From Rhizobiaceae bacterium (GTDB lineage: Bacteria; Pseudomonadota; Alphaproteobacteria; Rhizobiales; Rhizobiaceae), in contig JARGOF010000054.1 in the NCBI GenBank assembly GCA_029212415.1, forward strand, positions 1 through 34,669: 34,669 nt of DNA. The letters are read 5' to 3'. How positions within the stretch are numbered: the first letter of the stretch is position 1; every line of letters starts with the position of its first letter. Below are positions 1-8,815 of this stretch, one piece after another. Both the position numbers and the translations under genes were made by a program. The notes under the pieces are model-generated. The model saw nothing but the letters and a program-made list of their open reading frames with translations. It was not told where the DNA came from and did not search any database.

Positions 1-16
1 TGTCGGAGCCTCGTGT

Positions 17-66
17 CGCGCATGGGTGGCTAACGCCGGAGGGTTACACCACCCTGCCCATGCGCG
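17..66. repeat. Perfect 10-bp inverted repeat, possible stem-loop
   Basis: The arms CGCGCATGGG (17-26) and CCCATGCGCG (57-66) are exact reverse complements. The 30-base spacer holds an alternative helix, GGGTGG with CCACCC, that would compete with the outer stem. It could be a transcript end, a structured leader RNA or a protein site. Nothing in the sequence decides between these. Confidence 0.5.
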
Positions 67-230
67 TTCCCACCACAATAAGTTCGATCTTGATCATGCG
101 CCGAACGTTAGCGGCAAAGCGCTGATGCGTCAATGGCAGGTTTGTCGATTCGCCAACACATCCGCGCCTCAGGAAAATATTGCGGATTTTTGAATCTGCA
201 AAACGCCACGTCAACGCGATTCGTTAACAA

Positions 231-251
231 ATTGCTATTACAGGTAGCAAT
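231..251. promoter_or_regulatory. 7-bp inverted repeat upstream of the HerA-like gene, possible operator
   Basis: ATTGCTA (231-237) and TAGCAAT (245-251) are perfect arms with a 7-base spacer, giving a 21-bp dyad 61 bases before the ATG at 313. Size, symmetry and position suit a dimeric repressor site or a small hairpin in the 5' untranslated region. The binding factor is unknown. Confidence 0.35.
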
Positions 252-312
252 AACAAGGACGTTTGTTCTTGGCCCGATTCATATATTTTGACGACACACC
301 AGGCAGAACGAC

Positions 313-2205
313 ATGACCATTGAACAGAAAACCGAGGAAAGGCGCAACCGCACTTTCAATTCGCGCATATTGGGTCATGTGGTTAGCTGCAATGGAGCAA
401 TGGCAACCATATCAGCGACCGAGTTCTCCGGTGAAACCTCGCTGGCGGCAGAATTATCCGTCGGGCGGCTGATTTCCATCAAGGTTGGTGACAACCGGAT
501 TGTCGCACTTGTCTACGCCATCCACAGCCCGACCCGCACCTGGACCGAAAATGCCATCAACGTGATGCATTTCGAGGTCGAACTTGTCGGTGAAATTCGC
601 GACGGCGGTCAGCAGATAAGCTTCAGCGCCGGCATCTCCAACTATCCCACACTGGGTGCCATTGCCCATCCCATCCGCCTCAAGGATCTTAACGAAGTCT
701 ACGCCGTCAATGGCTCAAATCCGGTCACAATCGGTCATCTGACCCAGAACGCCGATATTGCTGCCAGCATTTCAGCCGATGCGCTGCTCGATCGCCACTT
801 TGCCATTGTCGGAACAACCGGTGTCGGCAAATCAACCGCCGTTTCGCTGCTGATCAATCGCATCGTTGATGCCTGCCCGGATCTGCGTGTCCTCATCCTT
901 GATCCGCACAACGAATATGCCGCCGCATTCAAATCGCGGGCGCACCTGATCGAAGCCGACAGCCTGGATTTGCCCTTCTGGATGTTTCGCCTTGAAGAAT
1001 TTTCCGAAGTGCTTTTTCGCGGCCAGCCAACCATTCCCGATGAGGTCGACCTCCTTCGCGATCTCGTTGCCGAGGCAAAACGAAATTTCAAGGGCGACAC
1101 GACCAGCCCATCCTTTTCAAAACAGGCCGAGAAATCCTCCATTACCTCCGACACACCGGTCCCCTATCGCGTGGCCGACCTGTTGGCGCTGATTGACGAA
1201 CGCATCGGCAATCTGGATGGACGACAGGAAAAACCACATCTGCGCTCATTGAAGGTCAGGATTGCATCGGCAATCAACGATCCGCGCTTTCATTTCATGT
1301 TTTCCAGCAAGACGATCAACGACACGTTTGCCACGGTCATCAGTGACATTTTCCGCATTCCCGGTAAGGGTAAGCCCATTACCTCCTTCCAGCTTTCAGG
1401 CATTCCATCAGAGGTCGTCAATTCCGTTGCCTCGGTCCTGTGCCGCATCGCTTTTGAAATCGCGCTTTGGAGCGATGGCGCGATCCGTATTCTGGTTCTT
1501 TGCGAAGAAGCCCATCGTTATGTCCCTTCAGACCCCAAACAGGGGTTTTTGCCAACCCGGCAAGCCGTTGCACGCATAGCCAAGGAGGGCCGCAAATACG
1601 GGGTCAGCCTGGGCGTGATCACCCAAAGACCCGGCGAACTTGATCCGACGATCCTGTCACAATGCTCAACAGTCTTTGCCATGCGGCTGGCCAATGAACA
1701 CGACCAGGACATCATTCGTTCTGCCCTGTCCAATTCGTCCAGCTCCACGGTCAGCTTTCTTTCCTCCATCGGCAATGGCGAGGCCATTGCCTTTGGCGAG
1801 GCGGTCGCTGTGCCGATGCGCATGTGCTTTGATCGTATTTCCGAGGCTGATCTGCCGAAAACCGCAAGCGGACACAGCAGCGACGCCTCCAGAAGCAACA
1901 AACCGGGCGGTTCGCCGGATATTCGCCAGATCATCCAGAACATGAGACATATGCGTGAAGTCTTCACACCCGGTGTGAAAGCACCACTTGAGCCGGAAGA
2001 CTACCTTTCTCAGCAGGAGCCGCAGGCCGATCCGCCGCATCATCAGGCCGGCCAGGCCAATTCTGTCGCGGCCTATGCATCTTCGGCCGGCCTCGCAGCA
2101 GACGGCGCCAGACCGCCGAAGGCCTCCCTGGGTTCGGTGCACTCACCCGATGGACGCGGTTCCCTGTTCAAGGACTCCCTGATGAACAAGAAAAAACCAC
2201 TCTAG
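313..2205 (+). CDS. HerA/DUF87-type P-loop ATPase
   Basis: This is a 630-residue ATP-binding protein of the HerA/FtsK-like translocase superfamily, whose members form hexamers that move DNA or act in repair and end processing. Residues 15-105 resemble the N-terminal beta-barrel (HAS) domain. The Walker A motif GTTGVGKS is at 167-174, followed by the typical LILDPHNEY at 194-202. Walker B ILVLCEEAHRY is at 393-402, with GRKYGVSLGVITQRP after it. From about residue 520 the tail is polar, low in complexity and rich in Pro, Gly, Ser and Ala, so probably disordered. No NurA nuclease or other HerA partner is visible, so I leave the symbol empty. The ATG has only a weak ribosome site. The stop overlaps the convergent miaA stop in a shared CTAG. 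The ATPase family is sure; the biological role is not. Confidence 0.85.
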   Translation: MTIEQKTEERRNRTFNSRILGHVVSCNGAMATISATEFSGETSLAAELSVGRLISIKVGDNRIVALVYAIHSPTRTWTENAINVMHFEVELVGEIRDGGQQISFSAGISNYPTLGAIAHPIRLKDLNEVYAVNGSNPVTIGHLTQNADIAASISADALLDRHFAIVGTTGVGKSTAVSLLINRIVDACPDLRVLILDPHNEYAAAFKSRAHLIEADSLDLPFWMFRLEEFSEVLFRGQPTIPDEVDLLRDLVAEAKRNFKGDTTSPSFSKQAEKSSITSDTPVPYRVADLLALIDERIGNLDGRQEKPHLRSLKVRIASAINDPRFHFMFSSKTINDTFATVISDIFRIPGKGKPITSFQLSGIPSEVVNSVASVLCRIAFEIALWSDGAIRILVLCEEAHRYVPSDPKQGFLPTRQAVARIAKEGRKYGVSLGVITQRPGELDPTILSQCSTVFAMRLANEHDQDIIRSALSNSSSSTVSFLSSIGNGEAIAFGEAVAVPMRMCFDRISEADLPKTASGHSSDASRSNKPGGSPDIRQIIQNMRHMREVFTPGVKAPLEPEDYLSQQEPQADPPHHQAGQANSVAAYASSAGLAADGARPPKASLGSVHSPDGRGSLFKDSLMNKKKPL

Positions 2206-3083
2206 CGAAACTCCGGATCTGTGCGCACCCAGGTGTCGTCCAGTTGATTGCGAAACCAGGTCATCTGTCGCTTGGCATATTGCCGTGTTGCAATGCTGGC
2301 CCGTTCCACAGCCTGCGCCCGCGTCATGGAGCCGCTTAACAGAGCTGATATTTCGCGCACCCCTATCGCCTTCATGGCCGGAAGGTCCGGCGAAAGCCCC
2401 ATGGACAGCAACCCGCGCACTTCTTCCACAGCGCCCGTTTCCATCATCCTTTCGAAGCGCTGATTGATCCGCGCTTTCAGCTTTGCCCGGTCCGGCGTCA
2501 AGACGATCTTTCGCGCCTTATCCGCGTCGATCAGAGCGGTCCCGCATTTGCCCTGAAAATCTATGATGGATTGGCCCGAGGCCTCAAAAACCTCCAACGC
2601 CCGCACGATGCGCTGACTGTCATTGGCATTCAGGATGTCGGCACTTTTCGGATCACGTGATTTCAATTCCGCATGCAGCGCCTCTGCGCCCCTTTGCTTC
2701 AATGCTTCCCGCCAGTAGTCCCTGATCACATCCGGAATATCGGGCATGGCCGACAGGCCATCCGTCAGCGCCCTGAAATAGAGGCCGGTACCACCGACAT
2801 AAATGGCTGTACGCTCAGCCATCGCGGCATCGGCCAGGATTGCGCGCACATCGTGGCACCAGGCTCCGACAGAATATTTCCGTGCAGCAGCCACATGGCC
2901 ATAGAGGACGTGCGGCACACCATCCATCTCCTCGCGCGATGGGCGGGCAGTCAACACATGCAAAGCATCATAAACCTGCATCGAATCGGCATTGATGACC
3001 ACACCATCCGCCTTGCGTGCCAATTCAAGCGCCAAAGCGGACTTGCCGCTGGCTGTCGGTCCGGCTATCAGAATTGCATTCAT
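2202..3083 (-). CDS. miaA: tRNA dimethylallyltransferase
   Basis: MiaA transfers a dimethylallyl group from DMAPP to N6 of A37 in tRNAs that read codons beginning with U, the first step of ms2i6A formation. The 293-residue length fits the family. The P-loop GPTASGKS is at 8-15, then INADSMQVYDAL with the Asp-Ser used in catalysis, and YVGGTGLYFRAL. The C-terminal part carries the tRNA-binding sequence ATRQYAKRQMTWFRNQ. The ATG has a good ribosome site (GGAG, about 6 bases upstream). It is divergent from serB with only 24 bases between the start codons, so the two promoters must overlap or lie inside the opposite gene. Its last four bases overlap the end of the HerA-like gene. Confidence 0.97.
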   Translation of the reverse strand: MNAILIAGPTASGKSALALELARKADGVVINADSMQVYDALHVLTARPSREEMDGVPHVLYGHVAAARKYSVGAWCHDVRAILADAAMAERTAIYVGGTGLYFRALTDGLSAMPDIPDVIRDYWREALKQRGAEALHAELKSRDPKSADILNANDSQRIVRALEVFEASGQSIIDFQGKCGTALIDADKARKIVLTPDRAKLKARINQRFERMMETGAVEEVRGLLSMGLSPDLPAMKAIGVREISALLSGSMTRAQAVERASIATRQYAKRQMTWFRNQLDDTWVRTDPEFR

Positions 3084-3107
3084 CGTTTCTCCAGATACAG
3101 GTTTCCA

Positions 3108-4001
3108 ATGTCACTCGTTGCCACGCTTATTGCCAATCCGTCAAACCCTGTCCTGAGTGTCGCCCTGGGCGAGCAGGCAGCACGACACGTTTCTGCCGTG
3201 TCTCACGAATGGCTGGCGCAAGGCATTGCCTGCGATCTGACACTTGCGCCGGGCACCAGCGCAAACGAAGCCAGGTCCATCATCAAGGCCACTTTGGATG
3301 GTGCGCCAGTCGACATTGTCATTCAGGACCTGCAATCGAGGCGTAAAAAGCTTCTCATCGCCGATATGGATTCCACCATGATCGAGCAGGAATGCGTCGA
3401 TGAACTGGCGGCGGAGGCTGGTGTATACGAGCAGGTTGCGGCCATAACAAGACGCGCAATGAATGGCGAGATTGCCTTTGAACCAGCGCTGCGTGAGCGT
3501 GTTGCATTGCTCGGCGGGCTGGATCTCTCCGTGGTCAAGGCCGTGCTGGCACGGCGCATTACATTGACCCCCGGCGGGCGTGAACTGGTGGCGACAATGA
3601 AGGCAAATGGCGCCTATACGGCATTGGTATCAGGTGGTTTTACACTCTTTACCAGCGTAGTTGCCCAATGGCTCGGCTTCGAGGAAAACCGGGCAAACAT
3701 TCTGCATCTTGAAAACGACAAATTGACCGGCACGCTTGCCGACCCCATTTTGGGGTTACAGGCCAAGGTCGATGCCCTGATGGAACTGACCAGCGCGCGC
3801 GGCCTCTCGGTTGAAGACGCCCTTGCCGTCGGCGATGGCGCCAATGATCTGGGCATGTTGCGCCTTGCCGGCAGCGGCACTGCCCTGCACGCCAAGCCCA
3901 TTGTCGCCGCTGAGGCGAAAATCCGCATCGACCATGGTGACCTGACAGCTCTTCTGTACCTGCAGGGCTATTGTCAAAGCGACTTTGTGAAGGTGGCGTA
4001 A
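3108..4001 (+). CDS. serB: Phosphoserine phosphatase
   Basis: SerB hydrolyses O-phospho-L-serine to serine, the last step of the phosphorylated serine pathway, in the cytoplasm. The 297-residue protein has an N-terminal ACT-like part (about 1-75) and a HAD phosphatase domain: DMDST at 86-90 gives nucleophile Asp86 and acid/base Asp88, VSGGFTLF is motif II and AVGDGANDLGML is motif IV. The reading frame stays open far upstream through the antisense of miaA. I chose the ATG at 3108 because homology starts there, the family begins with a short MSLVATLIA-type segment, and it lies just clear of the miaA start. The ribosome site is weak (AGG, 6 bases upstream). The stop overlaps the next ATG by one base (TAATG), so translation is probably coupled. 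Confidence 0.96.
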   Translation: MSLVATLIANPSNPVLSVALGEQAARHVSAVSHEWLAQGIACDLTLAPGTSANEARSIIKATLDGAPVDIVIQDLQSRRKKLLIADMDSTMIEQECVDELAAEAGVYEQVAAITRRAMNGEIAFEPALRERVALLGGLDLSVVKAVLARRITLTPGGRELVATMKANGAYTALVSGGFTLFTSVVAQWLGFEENRANILHLENDKLTGTLADPILGLQAKVDALMELTSARGLSVEDALAVGDGANDLGMLRLAGSGTALHAKPIVAAEAKIRIDHGDLTALLYLQGYCQSDFVKVA

Positions 4002-4591
4002 TGATTGCCGAGACGCCACGATTGATTATCCGAAACTGGCGCACCGATGATCTCGACCTGTTTCACCTAATCAATTCCGATGAACGGGTCATGGAATTTT
4101 TTCCCTTTCGATTGAATCGCATCGAAGCACAGGAAAAAATGCAGGCCCAGTGCCGCATCATTGAAGATACGGGCTTCGGCTTTTTTGCCGTTGAACGCAA
4201 ATCTGACTGCCAGCCCATTGGTTTTGCCGGTCTGGCACAAGCCAATGTCTATCCTTGCTTGCCGCAGAACGCAGTCGAAATCGGTTGGCGCCTTGCGCAC
4301 CAATATTGGGGCAACGGCTATGCCAGCGAAGCGGCCCATGCGTTGCTGGCAACAGGTTTCGACGAGCGGGGACTTGACGAGATTGTATCCTTTGCCGTTA
4401 CGGACAATGCCCGCTCCACGGCGGTCATGAAACGATTGGGAATGCTGCCGGACCCGCAACGCGACTTTGATCACCCGCGCGTTCCCGATACCCATCCCCA
4501 ATTGAAACGACACGTCCTCTATTCCATGTCAGCCGACGATTGGAAAAAGCAGAAGGACAATGCCATCAGCCCTGGAACTTCAGCCAGCTAA
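4001..4591 (+). CDS. GNAT-family N-acetyltransferase (RimJ/RimL type)
   Basis: This 196-residue protein belongs to the acetyltransferase branch that includes RimJ/RimL and many small-molecule acetylases, which use acetyl-CoA. The N-terminus, with ETPRLIIRNWRTDDLDLF, is the typical first strand of that branch. VEIGWRLAHQYWGNGYASEA is the acetyl-CoA pyrophosphate-binding region, followed by the family's VTDNARSTAVMKRLGM. The ATG overlaps the serB stop by one base and no separate ribosome site is needed, so it is read as an operon partner of serB. The substrate cannot be told. A strong hairpin terminator starts at its stop codon. Confidence 0.88.
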   Translation: MIAETPRLIIRNWRTDDLDLFHLINSDERVMEFFPFRLNRIEAQEKMQAQCRIIEDTGFGFFAVERKSDCQPIGFAGLAQANVYPCLPQNAVEIGWRLAHQYWGNGYASEAAHALLATGFDERGLDEIVSFAVTDNARSTAVMKRLGMLPDPQRDFDHPRVPDTHPQLKRHVLYSMSADDWKKQKDNAISPGTSAS

Positions 4592-4620
4592 AAAATATGG
4601 CGCACAAGGCGCCATATTTT
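4592..4620. terminator. Bidirectional intrinsic terminator
   Basis: AAAATATGGCGC (4592-4603) and GCGCCATATTTT (4609-4620) form a perfect 12-bp stem with a 5-base loop. The A-tract on one side and T-tract on the other make it work on both strands. It sits between the stop of the acetyltransferase gene (+) and the stop of degP (-), so it should end both convergent transcripts. Confidence 0.88.
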
Positions 4621-4648
4621 GTTTGCAGATATGCAAGAGCGTCTCGGT

Positions 4649-6130
4649 TTAGCGCATCGGAACAGTGACGAAGCGCAGTTCACCGGTTTTATTGGCAATC
4701 ATCAGCAAGGCATTGCGCCGACCATCTTCCTTGAGCTCTTTGATACGATCCCTGACGTCCTGAGGCGTGCGAACCGTTTCCTGAGCGATTTCGACAATCA
4801 CATCACCGGCGGCAATCCGCTTCTCAGCGGCAGATGATTCCGCATCAACCGTGACGATCACAACACCTTCGACATCTTCTGATATTTCGAACTGCTCGCG
4901 CAATACGTCGTCCAGTTCAGCGATATCCATACCAAGAACCGTGACCGTTTCGGGTTTTTCGTCCTTCTTCTCATCCTGTGCGATCAATTGCTCGCCATCT
5001 TCAAGACGACCAAGCATGACAGGAACTGTAATTTCCTTGCCCTTCCTGACCACAACGACATCGACTTCCTTGCCAATGGGACTTTCCGCAACGATTCTGG
5101 GCAGATCGCGCATTTCCTTGACGTCCTGACCATCAAAACTGATGATCACGTCGCCCGGCTCGATCGAGCCATCATCCACGGGCCCACCCTTGATTATCCC
5201 GGCGACGAGAGCACCCTTCGCATCGTCCATGCCGAGGCTCTCGGCGATATCGTCGGTCACCGGCTGAATGCGTACTCCAAGCCAGCCGCGCCGTGTCTCG
5301 CCGAATTCGACAAGTTGCGCAACAACCGAATTCACCAGATTTGACGGCACGGAAAAACCGATACCAATCGATCCCCCCGAAGGAGAAATAATGGCGGTGT
5401 TGACGCCAATCACTTCACCCTGCTGGTTGAACAGCGGGCCGCCGGAATTGCCGCGGTTGATCGCAGCATCGGTTTGAATGAAATTGTCATAGGGTCCGGA
5501 GTTGATGTCGCGTCCACGCGCCGAAATGATACCGGTGGTCACTGTACCACCCAACCCGAAAGGGTTGCCAATGGCCATGACCCAGTCGCCGATGCGCATC
5601 TTGTCGGATTCGCCGAGGGAGACGGCTGTCAAAGGCGAAACCGGCTTGACCCGCAAGACCGCAATATCGGTCTTGGGATCCGCGCCGACGACCTCGGCTG
5701 GCAACTTTGAACCATCGGCAAAATTGACTTCAATGTCATCCGCATCCGCGATGACATGATTGTTTGTGACGATCAGGCCGTCCTTGTCGATCACAAACCC
5801 TGAACCAAGCGAATTGACCCGGCGCGAACGTGGCTGCTGTTGTTGCTTGCCGTCTTTCTCACCAAAAAATTCGTCAAAGAAATCCTGAAAGGGAGAACCG
5901 TCAGGAATCCGCGGGCGCGGAATGCGCGTGTTGCTGTCACTGACGCGCTGTGACGTCGAAATATTGACAACCGCATCCAGTAAGGTCTCCGCAAGGTCCG
6001 CAACGGAATCAGGTCCCTGAGCCGCATGGGACGTTTGAATGCCGCCAAAGCCGACCGGCACGATTGCGGCACCCAGGGCTGCGACAAAAGCGATCGTACG
6101 GAACGGTTTGAGGATTGTATTCAGCACCAT
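4649..6130 (-). CDS. degP: Periplasmic serine protease of the Do/DegP (HtrA) family
   Basis: A 493-residue HtrA-type protease and chaperone that degrades misfolded periplasmic proteins. Residues 1-36 are a signal peptide ending in TSHA. The trypsin-like domain has the triad His125 (VTNNHVIAD), Asp155 ([10 protein letters not shown]) and Ser229 ([10 protein letters not shown]). Two PDZ domains follow, at about 300-385 and 410-490, with an acidic linker (DEKKDEKPE) between. The frame is open upstream to 6247, but I chose the ATG at 6130 because it starts the signal peptide and has GGGAGAG 8 bases before it. It is the last gene of the leftward block after hflK, hflC and the DUF2065 gene, separated by about 270 bases that probably hold its own promoter. 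Confidence 0.96.
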   Translation of the reverse strand: MVLNTILKPFRTIAFVAALGAAIVPVGFGGIQTSHAAQGPDSVADLAETLLDAVVNISTSQRVSDSNTRIPRPRIPDGSPFQDFFDEFFGEKDGKQQQQPRSRRVNSLGSGFVIDKDGLIVTNNHVIADADDIEVNFADGSKLPAEVVGADPKTDIAVLRVKPVSPLTAVSLGESDKMRIGDWVMAIGNPFGLGGTVTTGIISARGRDINSGPYDNFIQTDAAINRGNSGGPLFNQQGEVIGVNTAIISPSGGSIGIGFSVPSNLVNSVVAQLVEFGETRRGWLGVRIQPVTDDIAESLGMDDAKGALVAGIIKGGPVDDGSIEPGDVIISFDGQDVKEMRDLPRIVAESPIGKEVDVVVVRKGKEITVPVMLGRLEDGEQLIAQDEKKDEKPETVTVLGMDIAELDDVLREQFEISEDVEGVVIVTVDAESSAAEKRIAAGDVIVEIAQETVRTPQDVRDRIKELKEDGRRNALLMIANKTGELRFVTVPMR

Positions 6131-6403
6131 TTCAGTGTCTCTCCCGATTTCATTTTCTGTTTCGCCATATTGGGCATAGATATGTCTAAATTCCGGCGCG
6201 TCCATACAAATTATCGTATGTGATGGCCAGTTGGACTTTTGTGACAAGCCACAGAGCCTATTTTCGGTATGAAGGCTCGTAAAACAGGCACTTGCATCAA
6301 AGTGTCAATTCCCTGACATGATCAGGCTCCGGTTTGCCGGACGGATCGCTGCCAAGGGGCAGCCCGCAACGGCCGCAACCGCTGAGCAAGCAAACCCGCA
6401 GGG
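6131..6403 (-). promoter_or_regulatory. Upstream region of degP with a possible promoter
   Basis: This 273-base gap carries no gene I can support. On the minus strand a TTGACA hexamer (6308 down to 6303) is the best -35 candidate, but the matching -10 about 17 bases on (around GTTTTA) is poor. A TATA-rich part closer to degP (about 6160-6180) could also serve. Envelope-stress control of degP is common in this family, but no clear extracytoplasmic sigma-factor promoter was recognised. Confidence 0.3.
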
Positions 6404-6589
6404 TCAGCCCCGCACCATCCAGACAAAGAGAACACCCAGACCAATCGCCGCCAATCCGGCGGCGCGCATTTGCTGGTCGGAAATAAGCGGCAATTGCTCC
6501 GCCATCTTCCGAATGAAAGAAGGGGCCAGTGCATAGACCAGCCCCTCAATCACAAAAAACAGGCCAAAGGCCACAAGCAGATCGCTCAT
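6404..6589 (-). CDS. DUF2065 small membrane protein
   Basis: A 61-residue protein with two hydrophobic stretches, residues 3-20 and about 44-60, separated by a short basic and polar loop. It matches the DUF2065 family, small inner-membrane proteins often found between hflC and a degP-like gene. Its function is unknown. It starts 11 bases after the hflC stop, with an AAGGG directly before the ATG, so it is co-transcribed with hflKC. Position suggests a link to the HflKC/FtsH complex, but that is inference from context only. Confidence 0.85.
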   Translation of the reverse strand: MSDLLVAFGLFFVIEGLVYALAPSFIRKMAEQLPLISDQQMRAAGLAAIGLGVLFVWMVRG

Positions 6590-6600
6590 CCCTTGAGCGA

Positions 6601-7515
6601 CTACTGTTCGTTCGATGCGGCGGTTCCTGCGGAAACCGAACCCCCGGCATCGCGGAAGAACCTGAAGAATTCAGAGTTCGGAGAAACGACCATCGTTGTA
6701 TCCGAATCCGTCAGAGCAGCACGATAGGCTTCCATGGAACGATAAAAATCAAAGAAGTCTTCGTCCTTGGAAAAGGCTTCAGCGAATATCTTGTTTCGTT
6801 CCGCATCACCCAGACCACGCGTGATTTCCGAATCACGGCTGGCCTTTGATTCAAGTTCCACAACCTGTCTGTCCGCAATGGCGCGAATGCGTTGACCACC
6901 CTCACGACCACGGGCACGGATGAGTTCGGCTTCGGCAAGACGCTCGGCCTTCATCCGTTCATAGGTCTGCTGTGAGACCTCTTTGGTCAGGTCTGTACGG
7001 CGAATGCGAACATCCTCGATGGTCAGACCAAGCGATTCGGCATCGGGGCGCAACTGATCACGCACATCCGTCATCATCGCAGCGCGCGATTCAGACAAAG
7101 CAGCCTCAAAACCTCGTAGACCATAGACCCGACGCAGGGCTGAATCGAGACGGGTTCTAAGCCGTGCCTCAGCCGAAACCACATCGCCTGATACGGTCTC
7201 GCGAAAGCGTTCCGCATTGGTGATCTTGTAGACGACAAAGGCGTCCACTTCATAGAATTTACCACCAGAGACCTGCACACGAATATCATCCAGATCAAAG
7301 CGAATGGCGCGTTTCTGAACCACCTGAATATTATCCGCTTCAATGAAAGCGAACGGCAGTTTGAAATAGAGACCAGGTTCTGTCTTGACCGATTGGATCT
7401 GGCCAAATCTGAGAACGATGGCCTGTTCACCTGCCTGCACGACAAAGAATGAAGAGTAGGCAAGTCCGGCGAGAATAACGAGTGCAATAACAATTGCAGG
7501 AAGACGATTACCCAT
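6601..7515 (-). CDS. hflC: HflC, SPFH-domain subunit of the FtsH-regulating HflKC complex
   Basis: HflC and HflK form a large membrane ring on the periplasmic side that encloses FtsH and modulates its proteolysis of membrane proteins. The 304-residue protein has one N-terminal membrane anchor (6-27), then an SPFH/Band-7 domain (about 27-200) beginning VQAGEQAIVLRFGQI, then a helical stretch with RMKAERLAEAELIRARGREG. The C-terminus ends in a Ser/Ala-rich tail. Its ATG overlaps the hflK stop by one base (TAATG), so the two subunits are translationally coupled and made in balance. Length and order (hflK then hflC) are normal for the family. Confidence 0.96.
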   Translation of the reverse strand: MGNRLPAIVIALVILAGLAYSSFFVVQAGEQAIVLRFGQIQSVKTEPGLYFKLPFAFIEADNIQVVQKRAIRFDLDDIRVQVSGGKFYEVDAFVVYKITNAERFRETVSGDVVSAEARLRTRLDSALRRVYGLRGFEAALSESRAAMMTDVRDQLRPDAESLGLTIEDVRIRRTDLTKEVSQQTYERMKAERLAEAELIRARGREGGQRIRAIADRQVVELESKASRDSEITRGLGDAERNKIFAEAFSKDEDFFDFYRSMEAYRAALTDSDTTMVVSPNSEFFRFFRDAGGSVSAGTAASNEQ

Positions 7516-8597
7516 TACTTGGTTCCTCCCTGAGTGTTGTTCTTGTTCAATTCATTTAACGGCAGGTAAGGCACGACACCCTGGCCCTGTCCTTGTTCCA
7601 CAATGAATTTGTTGGATGATTTGAAGACTTCTTCCATGGTTTCCAGAAACAGTCGCTTGCGGGTCACTTCAGGAGCCTTTGCATATTCATCATAGATGGA
7701 GGTAAAGCGCTGCGCCTCACCTTCAGCTTCATTGACCACGCGATCCTTGTAGGCTGACGCCTCTTCACGAATCTGCGCTGCTTCACCACGTGCCTGACCC
7801 AGCTTCTGGTTGGAATACTGATTGGCCTCTTCAACAAAACGGTCTTCGTCCTGTTCTGCACGCTGCACTTCATCAAATGCATCGGCCACTTCACGAGGTG
7901 GCGCTGCATCCTCGATAGACACTGTGTTGATCGCCATGCCGGAACCATAGGAATCCATGGTCGACTGGATCGTGGTTTTCACATCTTCAGCAATGACCTG
8001 ACGGTTATCGCGGAAAATATCCTGCGCCGGACGTCTGCCAACGACCTCACGCATGGCGCTTTCAGCCACCTGGCGCAACGTATCCTGCGGCAATTCCAGA
8101 TTGAACAGATAATCCTGCGGATTGGTAATCGAATAGAGCACCGAGAATTGAACATCCACGATGTTCTGATCACCCGAAAGCATCAAACCCTGTGTGGCGC
8201 CGCTGCGCGAATTGCCACCGATGTTGATCTGCCGTTCGACGATACTGACCTTCTCGACCTTTTCGACAGGCCACCAGAGAAAATGAAGACCGGACTGTGA
8301 AACTTCGGTTTTGGGTTTACCAAACAACATCACGACGCCGCGCTCATCCGGCTGCACCGTGTAAACCGCTTGGAACAACCAGAGCGCAATGAGACCAATG
8401 GCGATCAAGGCAATAAAAATCGGGCTGCCGCCGCCACCGCCAGGAAGAGCGTTTTTCAGTTGATCCTGTCCTCGGCGAATAATTTCTTCAAGATCCGGTG
8501 GCGTACCACCGCCTCCAGGGCGGCGTGGCCCACGTGGCCCTTGACCCCAGGGGCCCTGCTTGTCTCCGCCGTCACCGTTTTGATTACTCCAGGGCAT
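7515..8597 (-). CDS. hflK: HflK, SPFH-domain partner of HflC
   Basis: A 360-residue partner of HflC in the FtsH-associated membrane ring. The first 57 residues are a cytoplasmic Gly/Pro/Asn-rich segment (PRGPRRPGGGGTPPDLEEII and a GGGGG run), typical of HflK. A single membrane helix spans about 59-80. The SPFH domain begins at VYTVQPDERGVVMLFGKP, and a charged helical region with EANQYSNQKLGQARGEAAQ follows. The ATG has GAGGA 5 bases upstream. The 218 bases before it, up to the folA stop, hold a 16-bp palindrome, so hflK may have its own promoter or be read through from thyA-folA. Confidence 0.96.
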   Translation of the reverse strand: MPWSNQNGDGGDKQGPWGQGPRGPRRPGGGGTPPDLEEIIRRGQDQLKNALPGGGGGSPIFIALIAIGLIALWLFQAVYTVQPDERGVVMLFGKPKTEVSQSGLHFLWWPVEKVEKVSIVERQINIGGNSRSGATQGLMLSGDQNIVDVQFSVLYSITNPQDYLFNLELPQDTLRQVAESAMREVVGRRPAQDIFRDNRQVIAEDVKTTIQSTMDSYGSGMAINTVSIEDAAPPREVADAFDEVQRAEQDEDRFVEEANQYSNQKLGQARGEAAQIREEASAYKDRVVNEAEGEAQRFTSIYDEYAKAPEVTRKRLFLETMEEVFKSSNKFIVEQGQGQGVVPYLPLNELNKNNTQGGTK

Positions 8598-8706
8598 ACA
8601 ATCCTCATTCTTTCGTCAGCGTCATCGTGCGGATGCCCGCAAAGGCGTCCAGCGATATAGGGCTGATCCTTGTCATTTTCTCATTCAGGCACTTCGATAC
8701 GCATGG

Positions 8707-8722
8707 TGACCATTGATGGTCA
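8707..8722. promoter_or_regulatory. 16-bp palindrome upstream of hflK
   Basis: TGACCAT (8707-8713) and ATGGTCA (8716-8722) are perfect arms with a 2-base centre, about 110 bases before the hflK start in the folA-hflK gap. The size and symmetry suit an operator for a dimeric regulator. The regulator cannot be named from the sequence. Confidence 0.35.
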
Positions 8723-8815
8723 AGGCATATTCTCGTGCACGCAAATGCGCATATATGTGGTTATAGGTATGTGGACGTCCGCTTTCAACGCGTGGAGGAC
8801 TATAAGCGTCGAAAA

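Larger units (their letters stand above)
1..312. other. Non-coding leader with two inverted repeats
   Basis: I see no supportable gene here. A perfect 10-bp inverted repeat has arms at 17-26 and 57-66 around a 30-base loop that can itself fold (GGGTGG at 24-29 against CCACCC at 49-54). A second perfect repeat lies at 231-251. The stretch from about 170 to 260 is AT-richer than its surroundings and is the likely promoter region of the ATPase gene that starts at 313. The first repeat could be the terminator of a gene left of the window, but no T-run follows either arm, so this is open. Confidence 0.5.

Noticed and set aside
61-97. Short minus-strand frame at the left edge starting with ATG near 97
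   Set aside because: It has only about 17 codons before a stop and overlaps the inverted repeat; no support as a gene.
313-2205. HerA-based defence system
   Set aside because: No Sir2, DUF4297, nuclease or other effector gene is adjacent inside the window; miaA and serB are core genes.
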